Part shown: one piece after another, positions 25,830-35,747 of the stretch | Numbering within the stretch: position 1 is the stretch's first letter | Layout of the letters: every line of letters begins with the position of its first letter | NCBI GenBank assembly: GCA_947561395.2 | Contig: OX387189.1 | Location: 27,342,329-27,406,328, forward strand | DNA: 64,000 nucleotides | Direction of reading: 5' to 3' | Source: Buxus sempervirens | Taxonomy: Eukaryota; Streptophyta; Magnoliopsida; Buxales; Buxaceae | Translations under genes and position numbers: made by a program | The notes under the pieces: generated by a model | Seen by the model: only the letters and a program-made list of their open reading frames with translations | Database searches by the model: none | What the model was told of the DNA's origin: nothing

Positions 25830-28025
25830 TGTGTGCACCCTATGTCGGCCGCACGCGAGGTGCATACAAAATGATGCGCGCCTCGGGACTATTTGGAGTC
25901 GCCACGGCCTGATGGGGTGCAAGCAGACACCTGGGGTTCCTAGATTTTCCTTCTGGTCTGCGGTTTGAGATTCTGGCTAAGTTCTCGGTTACGTCCGGGG
26001 AAGTCCGAAAACACCCCGGCCCACCCCCTCAGTCTGACGGGTCCAATGGATTTTCCTGGTTCGAGTCAACTTAGTCTCACCCTAGTCCTAACCCAGCATG
26101 CCTCAGATTAAGTCTTGTAGGGACCTTTGCAGGTGTAAGTCCCTTTTATTCATTTTTATCTTTTTAGCCATTTAAGTGAAGTGGGTCGGATGTGGGCCCC
26201 GTTGGAAGGCCCATTGGTTGCCAAGTTGGGTTTTAAGTCAAGCCCATGGCCCATTAGGGTTATTGGGTGACCCTTATTGGATTTGGTCATTTAATTTTGA
26301 AGTTAATTAAACATGCAATTTGATTGAGTGGGTTTAAGTTTTTAAGGCCCATTGGGCTTGGACTTGGTCCATGGGTTTTTAATCAAGTGACTCGAGACCC
26401 ATTTTTGAAACGGATCCTGGTGTGGGTCATTCTGGATATGAGTCCCATTGGAGGGCCCACAAGATCTGGATGGGCTCCCTTGAGCTTGAGTCACAAAGAT
26501 GAGCTTGGAATGATCCAAAAGCCCAACATGATTCAAGTAGATTAGGGTCGAGTCAAACCGGGTCGACCCGAGCCCACAAGAAATGATTTTTAAGGAATTA
26601 AAGCAACCGACGGCATTTACCCTGTGGTCAAATCATAACCTCAAACCTGGTGTGGTTCAAACCCAGAAATTAAGAAATGGCCAAAATGGCCACCTAGTTC
26701 GATTCGCCCGTTTCTCCAACTTCTATGCAAACTGCTGCAAGCTCCATAGTGGTTCCTCTGTAACCCGAACACTCATTTTTAGCTTAACTTCCCATTTTCA
26801 CGGAGCATTTCATACTAAGGATTTTCTTTGCTACGAATCATTCCCTTATATTACCTCCCTTTCGTGAATGGGTGATGGCCTTCAATGGATGAAGACAACA
26901 AGCTTTGAGACCTCTTTATCTACCAAGAATCACCCACTCTTAATCTTGTTGTGGATAAGAGTAAAAGAAGGTGATGAGAGAGTGAAAGAAGGGTATTTTG
27001 GGAAGTTTTAAGAGGTTTAGGATTAATGGGGAATGATGTGGGAAGTTACTGGCAGCAGGGGTCGGAGAGGAGGAAGAGGGTAGAAGAAGGAATGGAAAAA
27101 TCGGTGCTTCCAATGGGGGAAGGGAACCTTTATTTATAGAGGAAAAAGGTGACTAAATCTTAATTTTAATTTGATTTTTTCACTTGTTACCAAATAAATA
27201 TTGGGGACACGTGGGTTGCTTTATACCCACCCAACGAACTCAATTTCAAAACGACACTCAATTTCAAAGCATTCTCCACATGGGAGAATGCGTTGTCACA
27301 TTTGCATTTATTTTATTTTGATTTATTTTAATTACTTGATTTTTATTATTTTATTCTTTGATTTTTTTTATTTTAGACGCACATGCGTCTTTAATTTTCT
27401 TTTATTTTTTATTTAATTTAATTAATAGATTTTTAATATATAATATTTTTTATTGTTAGATTTTTTATTATTTTTTTTTCCTTTCTTCAATTATTGCCAC
27501 ATGTGCAGTTTTTACCCAAACTTTGACTACTTATAACTTGCTCATCTGATATCCGATTTTAACAAACTTAGTGACGTTGGAATCAGTGCAAGATTCTCTA
27601 TCCACTGAGCTAGAATTTAGCAGCAAACTCGGCTTTTTTAGCAGAAGTGCAGAGTTGCGTCTCGGAGCCAATTTTACTCATATCTCTCTATCCAGGACTC
27701 CGATTCCAGCAAACTCAGTTGCGTTGGAATCGTGTCGATGCACTCTTTCTGTTAATATCCAATTGAGCAGCTGATTTGGGATTTAGCAGAAAGTTGATTT
27801 CTGTTTTTCTCAGATTTGATCAGTCCATAACTTCTTCATCCGATCTCCTATTTCAGCGAACTCAGTGTCGTTAGAACCGTATCGGAATCCTCTTTTCAAT
27901 GGTATGAAGTTTGGTGGCCAACTTGTACCCGATCAAAAAGTCAACTTTTTGACCCCTTGGGTTTTGAATTTTTCAATTATGATTTTGTTCTTTGTTTTTC
28001 GGGGTGCAAAAATGAGGTGTTGACA
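25830..28025 (-). mobile_element. Solo family C LTR, minus strand
   Basis: On the + strand it runs TGTGTGCACC...GGTGTTGACA with a perfect GGGTC target duplication (25825-25829, 28026-28030). Reading on the minus strand it starts TGTCAACACCTCATTTTTGC, then three diverged 150-bp-type units (27960 down to 27540), palindromes (27269-27390), TATA box (27131-27138), GGCCCA-rich DNA and the GTCCGGGGAAGTCCG block near 26000. It has no internal region. It sits inside an LTR of the same broad family in the opposite orientation. Confidence 0.9.
27131..27390 (-). promoter_or_regulatory. TATA box and upstream palindromes of minus-strand family C LTR
   Basis: The TATA box, TATAAATA on the minus strand, is at 27131-27138. 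Upstream on that strand are a palindrome with 9-bp arms GCATTCTCC/GGAGAATGC (27269-27291) and one with 7-bp arms AGACGCA/TGCGTCT (27375-27390). Their sequences differ entirely from those in the other family C copies, but the place is the same. Confidence 0.7.
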
Positions 28026-28163
28026 GGGTCTGTTCAGAGACCCACAGCAAGTCGCAAAATCCCTTGGAGAGAGGTCGAGCATAACCCTTCGACAGATTTG
28101 GCATTTTCGGATTTTTGGGCTCAGACCGCATACACATTGCAGACCAGGCCCGACCACATTTAA

Positions 28164-31100
28164 TGTAACGCCCCGAATCCGGGTCATTTTTTTTCCCATT
28201 TTGACTTGGATCAAGGCATTAACTTGTGGTACATTACAATCAGTTCAAAGATAAAGAAATAAAGAACTAAGACTTATCAGAGTGCAAGGCAGCTTAAATT
28301 ATTCATTTGAACATGAATCATCCTATTACATCAATTAATCAAATGAAAGGCAACTACAAATTATCTAACTCTTTGTATCCTACCAAATCAACTATTAGGA
28401 TTCCAATAAAACAAATACAACTATATAAAAGGTCCTACACTTGTCTTTAGGATTTTCTAGACTTTAAGCCCACTATCAGTCTAACTCGTGGCGTCCTCTC
28501 CAAGATGACCTGAAAAATAGAATATAAAGTAGGGGTGAGATACTCAGTAGGTAACATATGCATGAGGAAAATCAGTTTTATATATATATGGAAAATAACA
28601 GTGGTTTTATGCTTGGTAAAATAGACGAGTAATTACGGTCAATAAGATATACGAATAGTCACGAAACAAAACCAACATTGAATCAGTGCCCGAATTAAAG
28701 AACGTTAATCATGTGCATTTCATTTCAATTTAAAGGACAATGTATTATAATTCACATCTCCATGGTTTCTGATTTATTTCAATTAGTATCTTCCTAAGAA
28801 CAATTCTACAATTTATTCATGATTCCATAATATTCTATTTTAACAGTTCACATTAAATCATAGCAGTTCTGTTCAATTATGACATTTCAATATTTCCTTT
28901 TAAATAAACAATCTTATCAGATACGTCTAAAACAATCCATCAATTGGAGAATCAATCATTATATCAGTAATAAAAGCCAACCTTCAGGTAATAGCCTATC
29001 TCTACCATATGACGTAAACACATAGTATCCACACATGCTCCGTAGGAGAATGCACATCTCTAAGACTACAGGTACCCCCTGCAGGAGACAGCATAACTCT
29101 ACCGCAGGATGTGAACACATAGCATCTACCTCTACTGTAGGAGATAGCTTCCTCACCTTTCAGTGGTAACTCACACACCCATCCTCCATGTGGGATGCAA
29201 TCACGTATGATTACATCTCCCCCACATGAGGTACCTCTCCTGTAGAATGCAATCCATCGAAAATACATCTGCCCCACAGGAGGTAATAAATCTCTCCCGC
29301 AGGAGGTAATGTCTCTGCCACCAAGCGAGTATCTCCGCCACCAAGCGGGTAATCTCTGCCACCAAGCAGGTTGGGTCTCCGCCACCAAGCGGGTTATAAT
29401 CTTTGCCACCAAGCAAGTTATTAATAAAAGTGGTCACCAAGCCATTGTACAAATCATTCACATTCCAATATTGTTTATAATCATAGTTCTTTCATGTTCA
29501 ATCGGTAATCCAAAGTCTTGTTCCATAATCAGTTCATTAGTGTGTACTCATATTGACGGGGTCTTGTTATGGGATTATCATAATAATGGAAGACTCAAGT
29601 GGTTAATGATAGTGGCGGGATCGATTAAGGTAATTTAAAGGTTATTTAAAGTTTAGATGTGGTCACTTAAAGTAATATGGTACTTGTCATTTAGTGGAGG
29701 GAAATTAGGGTAGACCAATTTAAATTAACTAATGAGGCCTAAAGGTATATAGGGTTCTTTCTCCAAATTCTATAAGGTGATTTCTGGTTTAAAGTCTTAC
29801 CAGTAAGGCTTAATAGTCCTGGTACTTAAGATTTATTAAAGGTAATTCAACAGGGTTGGGTTTCTGATATAAAGTCTCTATTTGTAGAAATCTGGTTGCT
29901 GATATATAAATTAATGTCTCTTAATTAATTAGTCTAACTTATAAAGGTTTATCTGCATTAAACTTAGAATTTCTTATTTAAATCAAATTTAGGCAACTAA
30001 TTACCTAAAATAATTCCCTATATTCTTTTTGTCCAAACAGGGTATTTGATAATTTATTTTGGTCTTAAAACATCTTAATTTATGATTAAAATTGATTAAA
30101 AATAGTTTAGAATTGAATCAGGGGTTAAAAATATGAAAATCTGCATTTTTTGCACAGAGCGCTCAGGATTGCCTAGGATCGCTCAGGTGGTCTAGGGTAG
30201 GCGGTAGTTAAAATTTGATCGCCGACGATAAGTCAGTAGGTGATCTACATATTTCAACGAGCGCCTGGGAGTGCCGAGGATCGCTGAGCACAGTAAGCTC
30301 GGCGGTCTCCCAAAAATGTCCAACAAGTGTTCTGAAATCCGATTTTTCCAAATCAATGTGATTCTAACATACATATAAAGTGATCAACAAACTAAAGATA
30401 TGTAGATACATCATAAAAACATGCAAACGATTCGATCAATCTCAAGAACACAAAATGAACGTTAAAACTTGGTGCTACCTACCTTTGCTTGCTCAAGATC
30501 ACCTTTTTCTCCTCTTTCTTCTTCGTGTGGCTTTGATCTCTTCTTTCATAGCAATCCAATCCTTTCCAAGATCTCCCCAGCTTCTCCTTTCGGTCTACCT
30601 TTCTCTCTCTCATTCTTCCTCTTCTCTTCTTGGTCTCTCTCTTTTTCTCTTTCGGCCGTCGCATACCCCCAAACAGATGAGTATAATAGCAAATACTAAA
30701 ACGTATTCTCTAGGGTATAAACCCTATTCTTTTATATCCCATGATCCTGCGCAACGCACATGCATCACCCATTAGACAACCATCCAATTAGAACACAATT
30801 TCGAGTTTAGTTAATTCTTACCTCGATCTACCACGATCCAACGGTCAGATTTTGCGCCACTCTCCTGATCTCCTCTATTAGTGCAATCATCTTTAATTAT
30901 AATTAATATCCTTCAATAAAATTCTCATCTCCTCGACTTAAGGCTACAAATCAAGTATATTTATAATTAGGCCCTTATTCCACTTATCAAGCTATAAATA
31001 TCATTATTAATAGGCAATCTAAACCCAACTTAAATCTATCATTATTTCTCAAGTTTAATAATCATTTACTTAATATATTTAATTATTTTCTGATGATTAA

Positions 31101-31267
31101 TATGAATTAACCAAAATACCCTTCTCTTGATAATTTACATCTACTCACTCGATTTCTTCCGAGATTTCTAAGTTTATTCTCTAATTTATTTTGACAAGTT
31201 TATTGACATTCCAAATATTCATATTTAATTATTAGTTATTTATTTACCAAAAATTTGGCGTTTTACA
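28164..31267 (-). mobile_element. Solo family B LTR, minus strand
   Basis: TGTAACGCCCCGAATCCGGG...GGCGTTTTACA on the + strand. The flanks TTTAA (28159-28163) and TCTAA (31268-31272) are a 5-bp duplication with one change. It is 3104 bp long with no internal region. The 3' signature in reverse (CGTCCTCTCC, then CTGAAAAATAG) is at 28491-28520. A minus TATA-like TATAAAAG is at 30729-30736, and a CT-rich leader follows (30480-30660). GAGCGCTCAGG-type repeats lie at 30155-30300. It is inserted in the 3' part of the family C LTR 24195-32103. Confidence 0.88.
29030..29425 (-). repeat. Minisatellite in family B LTR
   Basis: Two zones: irregular CTCC(A/C)...GTAGGAG units (29030-29300), then about five copies of a roughly 22-bp unit (CTGCCACCAAGCGGGTAATCT, 29310-29425). 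It is local to this LTR, and other family B copies have unrelated arrays here. Overlapping frames with WW/GGR repeats are artefacts. Confidence 0.75.
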
Positions 31268-32108
31268 TCTAATATGCAGAAGGGCCTTGTTCGCACAAGA
31301 TTTGTAGACAAGCTTGATTTGCATAGTAAATGCGGTCAGGCCCTGATAATTCAAAAAATTTGATTTTCTCGACTCGGGTCTGCCGGTTCAACCCATTTTT
31401 TATTAACTTGAACCAATTGGGTCTTTGGGTCAACCCAAGCCCATTTTGAGACTTTGGGCCCACCAAGGCTTTGTGGGCCCTCCAACAGGGCCCACATCCA
31501 ATCCGGCCCAGACAAGGCACGTTTTTTATAAATGGGCCAAAGGCCATCTGATTAATTGCCCGTGGACCAAGTCCAAGCCCATTGGGCCCTAAAAACCTTT
31601 AACCTACTTAACTTATATGTTTTAATTAACTTTTAAACCAAAACCACCAAATCCAGTAAAGGTTACCTAATAACCCTACTGGGCCATGGGCTCAAGCCCA
31701 ACTTAGCATCCAACGAGCCTTCCGTCGGGGCCCGTACCCAGACCCACTTCATTAAATGATAAAAAGATAAAATCAAATAAAAAGGGGATCCACACCTCCA
31801 ATGGTCCCCACTCAGACCCAAAAATGTGTACATGCTGGATTAGGAATTGTATGAGATTAAATTGACTCGAACTAGGGAGACCCGAGGGACCCGTCAGACT
31901 GACGGGGCGGGCCAAGGTGTCTTCGGACTTCCCTGGACGTAACCGAGAGCTTAGACAGAATCTCTAATAAGCTGTAGACTAAAAAAATTAGGCTCAAATA
32001 GGCACCCTTTGTGTTTGCCTGCACCTCTCCGGCAATGGCGACTCCGAAATGTCCCAATGCACGCACTCTCACGTGCGGCTCATCGTGCGAAAACAGGTGC
32101 GCATAGCT

Positions 32109-32126
32109 TGGTGCCTCCACTGGGGA
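32109..32126 (+). other. Primer binding site of Tat-type element (family C LTR)
   Basis: TGGTGCCTCCACTGGGGA lies five bases after the LTR end at 32103. It resembles the site next to family A LTRs (TGGTGACTCTGCTGGGGA at 38677). Tat/Ogre elements are reported to prime with tRNA-Arg; I could not check the match. Confidence 0.6.
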
Positions 32127-33942
32127 GTTCTCAACCCAGTCTAACCCTAGTTCAAAGAGTCAACTTAAAGGGATATAGATCAGTTTAGGTACTACTTGTT
32201 GTCTCACCTTAGTAAAATGCAGAATACACGTAATTGTGTAATTTGGGGAGTCCTGTCATAAAGGACGAGATAATTGCTTAAGGTTTGTGGGTTTTAAGCG
32301 GGACTGCTGTGACCCCTCCACTTACTTGGGGACTCTCCCGGACATCTTATTGCGTGCCAATTTTACACTTCACTATAAAGAGATAGCAGGTAACCCTTTA
32401 CCAATCAAATATCCAAAACTCACCCAATTAGACACAGCACTCTGCCCAACTACACACACGGGCACTCACCACACCGTGGATGAGCTTTACTGTTTTGAAT
32501 AATAACTGTGTGGGGTGACACGCACGAGTGGGTCTGCGTGAATGATCCGATCTGAATGTTTTTGTGAAATTGAATGAAATGCTGTTCTTCTTCACCAAAA
32601 CCTAGACCTCTTTAGTAGCCACCCTTCTGTTCCGATGAACTTATTTTTGGGATGGCATTAGCCCCACACTCCTATGGCTTGCTGGGGAAAGTAGGGTAAA
32701 CCCATCTCCCCAGGTTTCTGGATTCCTTAGCACCGCTGGTTTCTTGCCGTGGTACGCGAGGGTCTAGTATTTGGCTCAGACCCTTGTAGGCAAATGTCTC
32801 GGGCTGGGTATCCTTCCCCACCTATTATTTCTAATAAACCACAGCTTTGTTAATGCAGTATGGATGTGAATGTGAATGTGAATATTGAAAAATAAAATCA
32901 ACTTAAAACCAAAGAGTTCATTAGGGGCAACTACCCCCTATGTTGCATTAAATTGAGTGAACCCTAGATCATGGGCTGCCTTAGCCCTAATTTAGGAAAC
33001 CAACCAAATTCTGATCAGGGGAGCCACCCCAGATCCATGCATTGAGTTTCATGAGCCGTGGGCCTTAACTCATTGAGTCCGCTGCGAGTACTCTGAGTAA
33101 GGGTTGGCCTTTTGAGTAGATGAAAGCCAGCCAGATCAGACAAGCAGACGAAAGCAGGCCAAATCAGAACAGGGGCATGAAACCCTAGGTCTAGGCATTT
33201 GGCCTACCTGCCTTGAAGCAAATTTTTATCCTTCCTTTTGGCTCCCAACAGCCTTAAGGATGAACTCTTTGTAGATTTCTATGGATATTGTGTAATTTTT
33301 GCTCTCGCTGGCGAATTGTAAATTTTCTTTGATCTGACACCTGAATTCAAAAGCAGATGAAAGAAGGCCAATCTGGACTCAGATGTGCTTCCATAGACAA
33401 GTATGTCTAGGAGTTGTGCCTTGAGGGGCACCAACCTTTTTTTAGGACTGTGCACACACCTTTTAATTGTACAAATTTTTGTTTAAATGGTAATGGCATT
33501 TAACTTTTGCTTTAATTTTGTGTACACATTTTGCACGCATCAAGTGCACACACTTCAAGATCATTTGCATCAACATATCTGGTCAAATCATTTAAAAAAA
33601 AAAAGAAAAATTCACAAAAAATTCCAAATATCCAAATTGTCTTTGAGCTTACATCAAACTTACCTCGGGACAAGGAATGGCTCCAATTCCTTGTGCCTTA
33701 ATCAACTTACGCCTAATAAAAAAAATTATGAAATCAATTGGCTGTAACCCAGCCCAAAATAATAAATTAGGAAAATCAAGGTCTGTTCCTTGTTGATGGC
33801 CATCAGTTAAATTGAAAAAAAAGAAGAAAAAAGGAAAAGAGAAAAAAAAGAGAAGAGAAGAAGGGAAAAAGAAGAAAAGAAAAAGAAAAGAGATCTCAAA
33901 TCAAAAGAAATTCAAAATTTGATTCCAATTCTTAATTAATAA
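32127..33942 (+). other. Untranslated leader of Tat-type element, first part
   Basis: Non-coding DNA between the primer site and the hairpin array, as expected for the long 5' leaders of Tat/Ogre elements. It includes a purine-rich low-complexity run (about 33810-33900, GAAAAA/GAAGA repeats). No frame longer than about 90 codons is seen and none is recognisable. Confidence 0.55.
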
Positions 33943-34180
33943 GGAAATCAACTCGCATAGTTTTCCGGAAATCAACTTTCATAGTTTCCCGGAAATCAAC
34001 TCTCGTAGTTTCCTGGAAATCAACTCTCGTAGTTTCTCGGAAATCAAATCTCGTAGTTTCCTGGAAATCAACTCTCGTAGTTTCCTGGAAATCAACTCTT
34101 GTAGTTTCACAGAAATCAACTCTAGTAGTTTCCCAGAAATCAACTTGTAGTTTCCTGGAAATCTACTCTTGTAGTTTCCT
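33943..34180 (+). repeat. 24-bp tandem array, GGAAATCAAC...GTAGTTTCC units
   Basis: Ten nearly identical 24-bp units, each opening with GGAAATCAAC and closing with GTAGTTTCC, so each can pair GGAAA with TTTCC as a small hairpin. It lies in the leader of the Tat-type element, 700-950 bp before gag. Confidence 0.9.
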
Positions 34181-34438
34181 ATTCAGGGACTCTCCCCTTG
34201 CTTCCGAATGGCGGCTTAAAGAGATCATTTTCAGGGACTCTCCCCTTGCCGGCCTGCTAAAAATAGATCATTTCCAGGGACTCTCCCCTTACCTCCGAAT
34301 GACGTTTAAAAAGAGATCATTTTTAGGGACTCTCCCCTTGTCACAACTAAAAAGAGATCATTTTCCAGGAACTCTCCCCTTGCCTCCGAATGGTGGCTAA
34401 AAAGAGATCACTTTCCTTGCTTCCGAATGGCGGCCCCT
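34181..34438 (+). repeat. 40-50-bp tandem array, GGGACTCTCCCCTTG units
   Basis: Five units, each with (A)GGGACTCTCCCCTTG, a CCGAATGGCGG-like piece in most, and AAAGAGATCATTTT. It directly follows the 24-bp array in the element's leader. Confidence 0.85.
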
Positions 34439-34760
34439 AGTGGAAATCATTTCTCATTTCCGCTGCTCCCGGAAATCATTTCGTGTTTCCCAAAATCTTA
34501 GTGGAAATCATTTTGCGTTTCCACTACTCTGGGAAATCATTTCATGTTTCCCAAAATCCTAGTGGAAATCACTTTGCGTTTCCCAATCCCCTAAACCTTT
34601 TGGAAATCAACGCTCTGTGTTTCCACCACCCCCCTGCCCCCCAAATCTTTAATTAATTCTCCAAAATTCCTAAGCTAATTCTCTGGAAAACAATGCTTCG
34701 CGTTTCCAGAATTCAATCAAGTGGAAATCAACTCTTCGAGTTTCCACATCCCAATCAAAT
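34439..34760 (+). repeat. Diverged GGAAATCA...TTTCC hairpin units
   Basis: About eight units of 30-40 bp, each opening GGAAATCA and closing GTTTCC, with variable middles (CATTTCGTG, CATTTTGCG, CAACTCTTCGA). They appear related to the array at 33943, giving about 800 bp of leader made of small potential stem-loops. Confidence 0.8.
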
Positions 34761-34831
34761 ATAGAAATCAAAAAGATCATAAATAATCTACATTAACATG
34801 CATCATCTCTCAATATAATTCTTAGCACTGA

Positions 34832-34848
34832 CTTGTCTCTTTTCACAG
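34832..34848 (+). promoter_or_regulatory. Likely splice acceptor before gag
   Basis: A pyrimidine tract, TTGTCTCTTTTCACAG, precedes GTTTCAAGG about 60 bases before the gag-like start at 34906. With the donor in the family C LTR this would remove the long leader by splicing, which Ogre/Tat elements are known to use. Confidence 0.5.
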
Positions 34849-34905
34849 GTTTCAAGGTTTCGAAGCGAAGTCCATACCTTTTTACATTCCTAAAGAAGAC
34901 TTCAG

Positions 34906-35747
34906 ATGGAGCCTACCAAAGAATAAGCTCAACCTCTGCCTCCACCCCAGGAACGAGAAAAGCTGGAAGATCATCTGGTTATCATTAGTCTTAACTAGCA
35001 AATGGTCAACATATCAGCCATGATGGCCACCTTGATGCAGCAGATGGAAAGGCTACAAGCATCGCAACAGTTTGTACAACAGCAGCAACAGTTACCTCCG
35101 TCACAAAAGCCAGTACCTTTGTTGCAACAATCTGTTCCTCCATCATCACCAATCCCACCAGTATGGCCAAGGTGGTCCAAAGAAGAATTTCGAGCCAGAA
35201 TGAATAGGGTATTCACACCTCTCCTTGACCCGTTGGATAAGTTGCTTCCAGCCCTGTTGAAAAAAGGATACCTATAGAAGAAGTAGCCAGCCCACCAGCT
35301 GCTCAACAGTCGCTCCTATAATGCCAATGAGTATTGTGAGTACCTTATGGGAGCCCCTAGACACCACACCAATCGTTTCTGGGATTTAAAGCATGACATG
35401 CAAGACTTGATCGACAACAAGCGCATCACAGTCGATCCCCCAGTAACCCCTGCTCCAGCTACTTCCACCAATCCGCTCCTAGATAATTCCAAGGCATCCA
35501 CCAACAGCTCAGTTAATCAGGTGGATGACAGTAATTGTAACAAGGGGCAGTTTGATCCGTTGGTGCTGATTGGGCGACCAGGTCAAGTGGAAGGGTATAT
35601 CTCCAGGAGGAGACCAAACCACCGGCAATGGTTGTTATCGAGAAAGGAGACGAGGAAGACATACCACTTGCTTTCACTAAGGAATCCAAAAATAAAGAGG
35701 TCCTAGATATCTACATCTACGCAATTGAGGATGACTCCCAAAGCAGA
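34906..35747 (+). pseudogene. Tat/Ogre-type gag fossil
   Basis: Readable pieces include a Q/P-rich stretch (MATLMQQMERLQASQQFVQ), a P-S-x-P-P-V-W-P-R-W piece, and YLMGAPRHHTNRFWDLKHDM followed by QDLIDNKRITVDPP. The last two resemble the C-terminal part of Tat-lineage Gag (C/H-rich G-H-x-T-x-x-C-W-x-L-K followed by x-D-L-I-D-N). Gag forms the virus-like particle. The fossil is broken and is interrupted at 35748 by a family A LTR, after which this element is not seen again. Confidence 0.65.

Larger units (their letters stand above)
24195..32103 (+). mobile_element. Family C LTR, 5' LTR of a Tat-type element, with two nested solo LTRs
   Basis: Its start is inferred from TTTTTGCACCCC (24205), which aligns with the family C start; its end, CAGGTGCGCA, is followed by a primer-type site. 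Without the nested LTRs (25830-28025, 28164-31267 and their duplications) it is about 2.6 kb. Parts in order: two roughly 150-bp tandem units (24300-24560), palindromes (24807-24954), TATA box 24969-24977, a donor-like GAGAAGGTAATAAC near 25235, a GGGCCC-rich stretch (31420-31740), and the end block with GGCAATGGCGACTCC. The exact 5' end is uncertain. Confidence 0.65.

Noticed and set aside
33943-34180. Regular short repeats resembling a CRISPR array
   Set aside because: The 24-bp units are contiguous and nearly identical throughout with no distinct spacers, and the context is a plant retroelement leader.
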